Shown piece by piece: positions 1-6,069 of a stretch of DNA of 13,203 nucleotides (the stretch's first letter is position 1; the number at the start of each line of letters is the position of its first letter). The stretch covers positions 1 through 13,203 of the forward strand of contig JAEUKC010000155.1 in assembly GCA_016794445.1 (NCBI GenBank), in the 5' to 3' direction. The notes below the pieces were generated by a model that was given only the letters and a program-made list of their open reading frames with translations, searched no databases and was not told the DNA's origin. Source of the DNA: JADJMO01 sp016794445 (GTDB lineage: Bacteria > Myxococcota_A > Polyangia > Polyangiales > JADJMO01). The translations under genes were made by a program, and so were the position numbers.

Positions 1-294
1 GCGGTAGTTGCCCGTGAGGGCCGGGTCGAGCAGCTTGGTCTTGGCGACGAAGCCGTCCCACTCGCCGGCCACCTGCACGTCGGCGCCGACGCCGCCGAGG
101 GAGAAGGCGAGGGTCGTCTTGCATCCACGCACCGGGACCACCGCCGGCACGTCCGGCGCGGAGTCGAAGGCGCCGTCGATCGACGCGTCGCCGTCCACGG
201 ACGCATCGGCGTCGGTCGAGGGGTTCGGCGGGTCGGCGGGATCGTCGTTGCAGCCAGCGGCGAGGACGGCGAGGGCGAGCGCGAAGCGACGCAT
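1..294 (-). CDS. Exported lipoprotein, N-terminal part (runs off the window edge)
   Basis: The reverse strand is open from an ATG at 294 down to base 1 with no stop, giving the first 98 residues of a longer protein. Residues 1-14 form a short lipoprotein signal ending in the lipobox LAAG before Cys15. An Asp/Ala/Ser/Pro-rich linker follows (about 16-55), typical of myxobacterial surface lipoproteins. From Cys58 a beta-rich segment begins; it includes a VAGEW-DGF stretch (about 76-82) and resembles the early-set/carbohydrate-binding domain at the front of some GH13 alpha-amylase-type enzymes. The carbohydrate link is a guess from that short stretch, because the catalytic part lies outside the window. 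The start is chosen because it places the lipobox correctly. No Shine-Dalgarno is visible, but a TATGCT lies 15 bases upstream. It reads in the same direction as the ferritin-like gene and is separated from it by 52 bases. Confidence 0.75.
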   Translation of the reverse strand, partial: MRRFALALAVLAAGCNDDPADPPNPSTDADASVDGDASIDGAFDSAPDVPAVVPVRGCKTTLAFSLGGVGADVQVAGEWDGFVAKTKLLDPALTGNYR

Positions 295-303
295 GCCCGC
301 AGC

Positions 304-309
304 AGCATA
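304..309 (-). promoter_or_regulatory. Candidate -10 element (TATGCT) close to a start codon
   Basis: TATGCT on the reverse strand matches four of six positions of the TATAAT consensus. Its first T is 15 bases from the ATG at 294, which would place transcription start almost on the start codon. No convincing -35 element is seen. The call is weak and rests on similar spacing at three other starts in the window. Confidence 0.25.
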
Positions 310-346
310 GCGGACGGTGGCCCTCCCCAGAGCGAACGGTGTCTTT

Positions 347-1510
347 TCAGGCGACGAGCAGCTCGGTCACCGGTGCCACCACCTGCTCCATCCCTGCGGC
401 GAGCACCTGGCGCTGGTGGGCGTCGTCGAGCAGACCGACGCCCGGCAGGTGGGGCGCGGGGGGCACCGCGCCGATCGGGACGTCCTGCACGAGGGCGCGG
501 AGCTCGTCGACGAGCTCCGGGTGGGCGCGCAGGAGGAACGCCACGATGCGGAACGCGAGCTCGGCGTGGCGCGCCTCGTCCTCGGCGATCTGGGCGAGGA
601 CGCGGGCGAGGGCGGGGTGGGTGCACGCGCTCGCCGCGGCCGCGAGCTGCAGGCTGCCGAGGGTCTCGCCGACGCACCCGTCGAGGAACGTCTCCCGCAA
701 CACGCGGCTCGGGTCGGCGGCCCGCGGTGGGGCCATCGGCAGTGGCCCAGGCCCCGCCGGGCAGCCGCTCGCGACGCTCGCGATGCCGTAGCAGCGCTCG
801 GCGTGCCGGATCTCGTCGAGGGCGGCCTCGTGCGCGGCGGCGACGAGATCCGCCGGGGCGCCGAGCGCGAGCAGATCGAGCGCCGCGTGGGCGAACGCCG
901 CGATCGACCCGTGCTCGAGGGCCGCGACGTGGAGGTGGTGTTCCGCGAGCGCGACCCGAGCCACCGCGGGGAGCGCCTCGATCTCGGCGACGACGGCGGC
1001 GGGCAGCGCCGAGCCCCAGTCCGCGCGGGTCGAGGGCGGCGCGACGAGCATCTCGTCTCCGTCGCGGAGCGGACGGCCCTTGTAGTAGCCGCCCGTGCTC
1101 GTCTTGAACGAGTAGCAGCACGTGCCAGGGTGTTCGGGCTGCACGTTCTTTGTGCCCTTGCGGACGAAGCCCGCGACCGTGCCCACCCACTTGGCGTCGA
1201 CCCCTGCGAGCTCTGGCACCTTGATCGACTTCGCGCAGTCGGGGAAGGTCTCGTCGGCCTCGTCGGGCTTGCTCTCCGGGGTGACGCAGAAGCCCGTGCA
1301 GCTGACGCCGCTGCACTCGAAGCCCTTGTAGTCGGTGGCGAGGAACGGCGGCTCCTTCTTCGCCGCGTCCGTCGTGGAGGTCTTCTTCTTCTTCTTCTTC
1401 GGGGCGTCCTCGGACGCGTCGTCGTCCTTGCTGCACCCCACGGGCGCGAGCGCGCAGGGCAGGATCAGCGCCGCCACCAGGCGCGCGCGGAGGAGATCGG
1501 CGAAGGTCAC
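347..1510 (-). CDS. Exported lipoprotein with a C-terminal ferritin-like four-helix domain
   Basis: A 387-residue protein. Residues 1-25 are a signal peptide and Cys26 is the probable lipidated residue (context PVG-C, a slightly unusual lipobox). A charged linker with six consecutive Lys (38-43) follows. The middle part (about 60-160) holds several Cys (66, 71, 75, 92, 131, 132) and may be a small disulfide-linked domain. Residues about 186-330 look like a ferritin-like bundle: E199 plus DEIRH (232-236) in one half, and E282 plus DEARH (311-315) in the other. These are the paired E and ExxH elements expected of a di-iron site, so metal binding or an oxidase/ferroxidase-like role is possible but unproven. 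The GTG start at 1510 overlaps the stop of the upstream DUF695/RraB gene in a GTGA, so the two are probably translated together. Upstream in-frame codons belong to the neighbour's antiframe and are not used. Confidence 0.82.
   Translation of the reverse strand: MTFADLLRARLVAALILPCALAPVGCSKDDDASEDAPKKKKKKTSTTDAAKKEPPFLATDYKGFECSGVSCTGFCVTPESKPDEADETFPDCAKSIKVPELAGVDAKWVGTVAGFVRKGTKNVQPEHPGTCCYSFKTSTGGYYKGRPLRDGDEMLVAPPSTRADWGSALPAAVVAEIEALPAVARVALAEHHLHVAALEHGSIAAFAHAALDLLALGAPADLVAAAHEAALDEIRHAERCYGIASVASGCPAGPGPLPMAPPRAADPSRVLRETFLDGCVGETLGSLQLAAAASACTHPALARVLAQIAEDEARHAELAFRIVAFLLRAHPELVDELRALVQDVPIGAVPPAPHLPGVGLLDDAHQRQVLAAGMEQVVAPVTELLVA
1382..1399 (-). repeat. Six AAG codons in a row (trinucleotide repeat)
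   Basis: Six identical AAG codons encode Lys38-43 of the ferritin-like lipoprotein, just after its lipidation site. The run is a simple repeat that could expand or contract by whole codons without breaking the frame. It would place a positive patch next to the membrane anchor. Confidence 0.8.
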
Positions 1511-2295
1511 GGTTCGCCGCGCACGATCGGAGCGCTCCACCCGTCGTAGGCACCCTCGAGGGGCAGCACGATGTCGAGGATCTCCTCGCAGAAGGCGTCG
1601 GGACGGCCGCTGTCGAGCGCGTCGGCGCGGCGGAAAGGCAGGCTCCACGGGGCCTGGTCGCTGTCGGGCGCGGCCACGTCCTCCACCGCGAAGCCCGCGC
1701 CGCGCAGGGCCGTGGCCGCCTCTTCGGCGCGCCCTCGCGAGGGGAACAGCGCCACGTGATCGACCTCGCGCGGAGCGTCGAGCACGTCGCCCTCCGAGAG
1801 GATGTGCTCGAGCAGCGCGCGGTTCTGCATGGAGGCGAGCGTGTACTCGTCCGGGTACATGAACTCCGCGTAGAACGACCACTCGGGATCGGGATCGGTG
1901 AGCCACTCGGGCTCGTAGGGGTGCGTGCTGCCGAGGATGTCGGGCAGATCCTCGATGGCGTCGGCGGCCGCGGTCGGCAGGTAGAACACGTAGGTGGTGG
2001 TCCCGTCGTGCACCCAGCGGCCGACGTACACGCCGTCGATCGCCTGATCGATCGCCTCGACGATCCCGTTCTCGAGGTTGCCAAGCGACTCCGCCTCCGT
2101 CGGATCACGCAGGCCGTCCTCGCCCGGCGACTGGAGCGCGACGCGGATCTGCAGGCGCAGCGGGTGCGTCGCGAGGGGCGCGTGCTCCAGCGCCGCCATG
2201 TCGAGCACGAACGAAGCAGCGCCCTCGTCCTCGCCCTCGTCGGCGGCGAGGCGGGTCACGTAGACGTCGAAGCTCGGTTGCCAGGGCGGGGGCAT
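1507..2295 (-). CDS. DUF695 / RraB-like (ribonuclease E inhibitor-type) two-domain protein
   Basis: A 262-residue protein predicted to be soluble and cytoplasmic, with no signal peptide or membrane segment. Residues about 4-145 match the general pattern of DUF695: an N-terminal W-x-P-x-F-D-V-Y strand and a central segment with aromatic strands around 89-106. Residues about 156-258 resemble the RraB fold (formerly DUF1260). They show a spaced Arg/His-rich opening, the VDHVALFPS strand, an alternating helix ending in GAGFAV (199-204), and the hallmark YDGW near the end (250-253). RraB in enterobacteria binds and restrains RNase E; whether that holds here is unknown. The ATG at 2295 is preferred to an in-frame start 27 codons upstream because the domain begins right after it and the extra residues lie in the promoter gap. 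Its stop overlaps the next gene's GTG by four bases. Confidence 0.8.
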   Translation of the reverse strand: MPPPWQPSFDVYVTRLAADEGEDEGAASFVLDMAALEHAPLATHPLRLQIRVALQSPGEDGLRDPTEAESLGNLENGIVEAIDQAIDGVYVGRWVHDGTTTYVFYLPTAAADAIEDLPDILGSTHPYEPEWLTDPDPEWSFYAEFMYPDEYTLASMQNRALLEHILSEGDVLDAPREVDHVALFPSRGRAEEAATALRGAGFAVEDVAAPDSDQAPWSLPFRRADALDSGRPDAFCEEILDIVLPLEGAYDGWSAPIVRGEP

Positions 2296-2340
2296 GGGCG
2301 AACACGCAGCGTCGCGAACTGCAGCACGCCTCGTCAACCC

Positions 2341-2357
2341 CGGACATTTCCTGTCCG
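2341..2357. promoter_or_regulatory. 17-base dyad in a divergent promoter region (candidate operator)
   Basis: CGGACA and TGTCCG form a perfect 6-base inverted repeat around a 5-base centre (TTTCC). It lies between the divergent starts at 2295 and 2402, a usual place for a regulator site. A TTGACG that could act as a -35 for the leftward gene lies just beside it (2331-2336, reverse strand), though no good -10 follows. No specific regulator can be named. Confidence 0.3.
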
Positions 2358-2401
2358 CCCGGGCCTTCCCCTGCACGGGTGTGCGGTGTCACCCTCGAAC
2401 C

Positions 2402-2872
2402 ATGTCCGAGCTCCGTTGCTATGTGGCTTCTCCGTTCGACGACGCACCCGTCGTGCGTCGTCTCCACGCTCGCCTCCGCGCGCTGCACGTCCGGCCCACC
2501 TCCAGCTGGGCCGAGCACGCCGAGGGTCCCGAGCAACTCGACGAAATGCCCCTCGAGACCGTGCGAGCCCTCGCCCTCCGGAACGACGTCGCGCTCGCCG
2601 AATCCGACGTGGTCGTCGTGCTCCCGCGCGAGGGCAAGGGGCGCGAGATGTACGGCGAGGCGCGGCTCGCCGTCGCCTTCGGCATCCCGGTGTTGTGGGT
2701 GGGCCCCACGCGGTGCCTCACCGCGTATCGCGCCGGCGTCGAGCGGGTCGACACGGTCGAGGAGGCGCTCGCCCGCATCGCATCCCTCGCCGCGTCCCGC
2801 GCGCGGTTCGACGGCGGCGTCGAGTCACGCCAATCGAGCCCATCCGCAGGCGAGGACCCTCGTGCTGCCTGA
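2402..2872 (+). CDS. Nucleoside 2-deoxyribosyltransferase-like protein
   Basis: A 156-residue, probably cytoplasmic protein. It opens with a strand and loop of the type CYVASPF (6-12), as in the nucleoside 2-deoxyribosyltransferase/TIR-like superfamily, where this loop lies by the nucleotide. A helix with paired Arg follows (18-26). Then comes RNDVALAESDVVVVLP (60-75), in which the 'address and act as an Asp-containing strand' pattern of these enzymes is clear. The segment GREMYGEARLAVAFGIPVLWV (80-100) corresponds to the usual 'G-x-x-x-E-x-G-x-A-x-x-x-G-K-P-V' region. The family's usual length is about 140-160 residues. Substrate and real activity cannot be read from sequence. The ATG at 2402 lacks a clear Shine-Dalgarno; it is chosen because the first conserved strand starts five residues later. 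The alkylation-repair gene follows after 22 bases, so co-transcription is possible, though that gene may also have its own promoter. Confidence 0.72.
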   Translation: MSELRCYVASPFDDAPVVRRLHARLRALHVRPTSSWAEHAEGPEQLDEMPLETVRALALRNDVALAESDVVVVLPREGKGREMYGEARLAVAFGIPVLWVGPTRCLTAYRAGVERVDTVEEALARIASLAASRARFDGGVESRQSSPSAGEDPRAA

Positions 2873-2882
2873 TCGGGGCTGC

Positions 2883-2888
2883 TAGGTA
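2883..2888 (+). promoter_or_regulatory. Candidate extended -10 (TGC-TAGGTA) upstream of the Ogt-AlkA gene
   Basis: TAGGTA is preceded by TGC (2880-2882), as in an extended -10. Its first T lies 12 bases before the ATG at 2895, which would give a nearly leaderless mRNA. There is no Shine-Dalgarno in the gap and no obvious -35. Confidence 0.28.
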
Positions 2889-2894
2889 ACTCCC

Positions 2895-4037
2895 ATGGAG
2901 GCCACCTCCGTCCCTTCTCCGCTCGGTGCCATCGGCATCGTGAGCTCGGCCAAGGGGCTCGTGCGCGTGCTCCTCCCGCCGTGCTCCGACCGGGCGCTGC
3001 GCGATGCGGCCCGCGCGCATGGCGCCACGCTCCGCGCTCCCGCCGAGGCCTCGCCGTTCGCCGTCGCCGTCGGGGAGCGGTTCCGCGCCCACCTCGCCGG
3101 GCAGAGCGATCCGTTCACCGACGTCCCGCTCGATCTCGAGGCCCCGCCATTCGCGCGCGAAGTCTACGCCGCGGCCCGGGCCATCCCCGCCGGCGTCACC
3201 ACCACCTACGGCGCGCTGGCCCTCTCCATGGGCAAGGCGATCGGCGCCTCACGCGCCGTCGGCACCGCGCTCGCCAGGAACCCGGTCCCGCTGGTCGTCC
3301 CGTGCCACCGCGTCGTCGGCGCCGACGGGGTGGGGGGTTTCTCTGCCCCCGGCGGCCTCTCGAGCAAGGCCACCCTGCTCGCGCTCGAGGGAGGCTCGCT
3401 CGACACGGCCGACCACGCGGTCTCGCGCCGTCACCTCGCGCGCGTCGATGCCGCGCTCGCCCCGCTCGTGCGCTCCATCCCTTGCACCCTCCCGGTCCCC
3501 GATCCCTCGCAGCCCACCGATGGCGCGCGCCTGTTCCGCACGCTCGTGCGGGCGATCGTGGGCCAGCAGCTCTCCACCCAGGCCGCGGCCACCATCTTCG
3601 GTCGGCTCGAGGCCCTCGTCGGGCCCTTGCAAGAGAGCGATGCGCCGGGACGGCTCCTGCACCACGACGAAGCCAGCCTGCGGGGGGCAGGGCTCTCCAC
3701 CGCCAAGGTCGCCGCGGTCCGCGATCTCGCGCGTCGCATCGAAGCCGGCCTCGATCTCGCGCGCGTGGCACGCGCGCCGGACGACGAGATCGTCGAGGCG
3801 CTCACCGCCGTGCGCGGCGTCGGTCGGTGGACGGTCGAGATGCTGCTCGTCTTCGAGCTCGGCCGCCCCGACGTCCTGCCCGTCTCCGATCTCGGCATCC
3901 GCAAGGGCATGCAGAGGGTCCGAAAGCTCCGGAGCCTCCCCGACCCCGAGGTCGTCGAGCGGCACGCCGAGGTCTACCGGCCCTTCCGCTCCATCGGCAG
4001 CTTCTACCTGTGGCGCGCGCTCGAGGTCCCCGCGTGA
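2895..4037 (+). CDS. Fusion of O6-alkylguanine-DNA alkyltransferase (Ogt) and AlkA-type DNA-3-methyladenine glycosylase
   Basis: A 380-residue cytoplasmic DNA-repair protein joining two activities against alkylated bases. Residues about 1-168 form an alkyltransferase: the TTTYGALA helix start (102-109), the RAVG recognition-helix motif with Arg120, Asn129, and the active site VPCHRVVG with acceptor Cys137 (135-142). This part would directly transfer the alkyl group from O6-alkylguanine to Cys137 and so be used up. Residues about 176-380 form an HhH-GPD glycosylase: an AIVGQQLS helix (220-227), the helix-hairpin-helix GVGRWTVEM (308-316), and VSDLGIRKG (330-338), where Asp332 aligns with the catalytic Asp of AlkA. 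This part would excise 3-methyladenine-type lesions. All key residues are present and the two domains are in one frame without an intervening stop. The gene's TGA overlaps the next GTG (GTGA), linking it to the lipoprotein downstream. Confidence 0.92.
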   Translation: MEATSVPSPLGAIGIVSSAKGLVRVLLPPCSDRALRDAARAHGATLRAPAEASPFAVAVGERFRAHLAGQSDPFTDVPLDLEAPPFAREVYAAARAIPAGVTTTYGALALSMGKAIGASRAVGTALARNPVPLVVPCHRVVGADGVGGFSAPGGLSSKATLLALEGGSLDTADHAVSRRHLARVDAALAPLVRSIPCTLPVPDPSQPTDGARLFRTLVRAIVGQQLSTQAAATIFGRLEALVGPLQESDAPGRLLHHDEASLRGAGLSTAKVAAVRDLARRIEAGLDLARVARAPDDEIVEALTAVRGVGRWTVEMLLVFELGRPDVLPVSDLGIRKGMQRVRKLRSLPDPEVVERHAEVYRPFRSIGSFYLWRALEVPA

Positions 4038-5230
4038 ACCTCCGCGGCGCGTGGGGCGCAGTACTCTTCGCCGCGCTCCTCACCGCCGTGCTCCTCGTGG
4101 GCGCGTGTCGCAAGAACGCGCGCACGGCGCCGCTCGAAGGCAATCCAACGGTCTCTGCCTCGGCGTCGAGCTCGGCGTCGGTGGCCGCGAGCGGCTTCTT
4201 CGTGAGCCCAGCCTTCGCCGAGGTCGCCCTCGCCACGCAGGCGGGCGCACCCCTCGAGGCCGCCCACCCGAGCCCGCATCCAGGCGCAGGCGGCGCCACC
4301 ATCCAGCGCTTCGCGAAGGGCTGCATCGGGCCCGACGGCTCGGGCGGGCTCGCGCTCTTCACCACCTGCGAGCCCCCCAAGAAGCTCGGCAGCGTGCTCG
4401 CGCACCTCGCCACCCTCGTGCCCAAGCTGTCGTTCGGCTCCGACCTCGCGGCCGGCGTCACGTTCCTGCCCACCGGCGAGCGAAGCCTCCACCGGCCCCA
4501 CGAGCCGCGCGTCGCGGCCTCCATCGGCAAGTGGTTCTGGGCGGCGGCGGCGCTCCACAAGCAGGGGCCGAGCAACGTCTCCATCGTCGAGGCCGCCGCG
4601 GTGCCGGCCTTCGCCATCAGCGACAACGCCAAGGGCCGGGTCCTCATCGATCTCGCGGGCGGGGCCGATGCGGTCAACCGCTTCACCGAGCAGGTGCTCG
4701 GCATCCCCGCGGCCGATCTGTCCCTCTGTCGTTACCAGGGCGACGTCGTGCGCAAGGCCGAGGTCTGCTACCGCGAGGCCAACATCGGCAACTTCTTCAC
4801 CCCGATGGGGGCGCTGCTCTTCCTCGAGAAGATCTGGCGCGGCGAGCCGATGAAGGGCGAGCAGCGCGCGGCGTTGCTGCGCTGGTCCAAGCTGGCGCCC
4901 GACTTCGGCTTCTCGATCGGACACCAGCTGCCAGAGGCGGCGCAGCTCGGCATGCACCACAAGCGGGCCGAGCTCCCCACCAACTGCTGCGAGCTGCCCC
5001 CCGAGTACAACTGGACGGCGGAGATCGCCATCATCCCCACGCCGCGCGGGCCCTACGCGGTCGCGCTCTCGCTGGCCCACTCCGAGACGTACGGCAACCA
5101 GATCGGCGCCATCGAGTGGGCCTCGTGCGTGCTCTATCACGCCGTCGCCGAAGACGTCGTCGACCCGTTCGCGGCCGGCTGCAAGACCCCACAGGGCGGC
5201 CCGAGTCCTGGAACTCCGAGCGCACCGTGA
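4034..5230 (+). CDS. Serine-hydrolase (class A beta-lactamase/penicillin-recognising fold-like) lipoprotein, short paralogue
   Basis: A 398-residue exported lipoprotein. A hydrophobic signal (about 8-24) ends in LVGA before Cys25, followed by a Ser/Ala-rich linker. The domain from about 120 has the order of motifs of the serine beta-lactamase/D,D-peptidase fold: SIGK (163-166, S-x-x-K), SDN (196-198, S-x-N), and HHKRAELP around Lys310 where K-T-G is expected. That last motif is imperfect: K-R-A here, but K-A-G in the paralogue at 9052. Eight cysteines (97, 112, 232, 245, 318, 319, 365, 383) recur at matching places in the paralogue and suggest disulfides in an exported protein. The RFAKGCIGPDG segment (92-102) is the tail of an LGFP-type region whose repeats are otherwise eroded here. 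It could be a peptidase, esterase or lactamase-like enzyme, or an inactive relative. The GTG at 4034 overlaps the Ogt-AlkA stop, and its own TGA overlaps the next GTG. Confidence 0.8.
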   Translation: MNLRGAWGAVLFAALLTAVLLVGACRKNARTAPLEGNPTVSASASSSASVAASGFFVSPAFAEVALATQAGAPLEAAHPSPHPGAGGATIQRFAKGCIGPDGSGGLALFTTCEPPKKLGSVLAHLATLVPKLSFGSDLAAGVTFLPTGERSLHRPHEPRVAASIGKWFWAAAALHKQGPSNVSIVEAAAVPAFAISDNAKGRVLIDLAGGADAVNRFTEQVLGIPAADLSLCRYQGDVVRKAEVCYREANIGNFFTPMGALLFLEKIWRGEPMKGEQRAALLRWSKLAPDFGFSIGHQLPEAAQLGMHHKRAELPTNCCELPPEYNWTAEIAIIPTPRGPYAVALSLAHSETYGNQIGAIEWASCVLYHAVAEDVVDPFAAGCKTPQGGPSPGTPSAP

Positions 5231-6069
5231 GCGAGCGGCAGCGGGCCCTCGAGACCTACCGCAACGCCCCCCGCACGCTCGCCTCGCTCGGTCGGCCGCT
5301 CTCGGTGCACCGCTGCGCGCCCACCATGGGGCTCGCGCCGTTCGTGCTCGCCACGTCGATCGCGGTGCTCACCTGGCTCGGCTTCCAGTCGCACCCTCGC
5401 ATGCTCGGCGCGGCGGTACTCATGACCCTGGTGTCTCTGGGGGCCTTCGTCCTCCTCGTGCTCGATCGGCTGCGGCTGTTCCACCTGTCGGGCGTGGTCG
5501 TCCACGAAGAGGGCCTCGCGATCGAGCGCGCGCGGGGTGCCACGCTCCTCGGCTGGGACGAGGTCTCGACGCTCGAGCGGAGCGAAGGTGCGCCGAGCGA
5601 GGCCGTCGTGTGGGGCTGGGGCAGCGCCGTCCGTCGCAACGGCAAGCTCCTCTTCGAGACGACCGATTCGTTCGAGCAGCCACGCACGCTGGCCGTGGCC
5701 ATCATCCGGCGCGACGTGCCGCGCGTGCTCTCGGCGTTGGCGCGCGGCGAGCGGGTCCGGCTCGGCTCGCTGCTGCTCGACGCGACCGGCTGCACGTTCG
5801 AGCACGAACCCCCCGGAGCGGAGGACCGGACGGGGACGGTCCGGGAGCGACCGGAACAACGGGGAGCGGAGGACCGGACGGGGACGGTCCGGGAGCGACA
5901 GAGCGACTGGGTCCCCTGGGCGCGCATCCACCGCACCGAGCTCGAGGCGTCGTGGCTCGTGGTGTTCGACGTCGAGGGCAAGGTCGTCGCGCGCGTGTTC
6001 TGCGATTTTCGCCACGCGCACCAGCTCGACTTCGTCGCGGGAGCCCTGCGGGGCAGCGAGGGTCTCTAG
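5227..6069 (+). CDS. Two-helix membrane protein with a PH-like cytosolic region (DUF6585-like), carrying an in-frame repeat insertion
   Basis: A 280-residue protein. Two close membrane segments lie at about 34-53 and 59-80, with a short loop between them. From about 88 a beta-rich region begins (GVVVHEEGLAIER, then LGWDEVSTLE at 108-117), reminiscent of the bacterial PH-like, DUF6585 type of protein, in which a strand-rich domain follows or precedes the membrane part. Residues 197-225 are unlike the rest: GAEDRTGTVRER occurs twice with a PEQR linker, exactly where two copies of a 37-base DNA repeat lie. Removing them would join EHEPP to SDWVPWARIHR, a natural domain strand, so the repeat probably sits in a surface loop. 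The GTG at 5227 overlaps the previous gene's stop. The TAG stop shares a CTAG with the stop of the converging cysE. The function is unknown. Confidence 0.75.
   Translation: MSERQRALETYRNAPRTLASLGRPLSVHRCAPTMGLAPFVLATSIAVLTWLGFQSHPRMLGAAVLMTLVSLGAFVLLVLDRLRLFHLSGVVVHEEGLAIERARGATLLGWDEVSTLERSEGAPSEAVVWGWGSAVRRNGKLLFETTDSFEQPRTLAVAIIRRDVPRVLSALARGERVRLGSLLLDATGCTFEHEPPGAEDRTGTVRERPEQRGAEDRTGTVRERQSDWVPWARIHRTELEASWLVVFDVEGKVVARVFCDFRHAHQLDFVAGALRGSEGL
5815..5851 (+). repeat. 37-base stem-loop repeat, copy A (inside a gene)
   Basis: The parts in order are GGAGCGGAG, GACCG, GACGGGGA, CGGTC, CGGGAGCGAC. GACCG and CGGTC pair (six base pairs with the flanking G and C) around an 8-base loop. It is identical to copy B, 48 bases (16 codons) downstream, so both are translated in the same frame. 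An inverted third copy lies at 13040-13076. Confidence 0.88.
5863..5899 (+). repeat. 37-base stem-loop repeat, copy B (tandem, in frame)
   Basis: Identical to copy A over all 37 bases, with the intervening 11 bases ending in AACGG. The same AACGG precedes the inverted copy at 13040, so the true unit may be a little longer than 37 bases. Copy A lacks the full leading AACGG, and copy B lacks the trailing CG that A and the third copy share, as if a unit had been duplicated in tandem after insertion. Confidence 0.88.

Noticed and set aside
317..1549. A long open frame opposite the ferritin-like lipoprotein gene
   Set aside because: High GC leaves few stops on all frames. The sequence is Arg/Ala/Gly-rich with no recognisable domain, and the reverse-strand gene has a signal peptide and ferritin motifs.
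2402..2872. Part of an antiphage or toxin-antitoxin system (deoxyribosyltransferase-like effector)
   Set aside because: There is no partner sensor, nuclease, membrane effector or antitoxin beside it. The neighbours are housekeeping-type or envelope genes.
3004..5226. Very long Arg/Pro/Ser-rich frames across the Ogt-AlkA and lipoprotein genes
   Set aside because: They are upstream read-through of the frames of the genes at 4034 and 5227, with shadow composition. The real genes begin at GTGA overlaps.
5815..5899. CRISPR array
   Set aside because: Only two units with an 11-base spacer, inside a gene and translated in frame. No cas genes are present.
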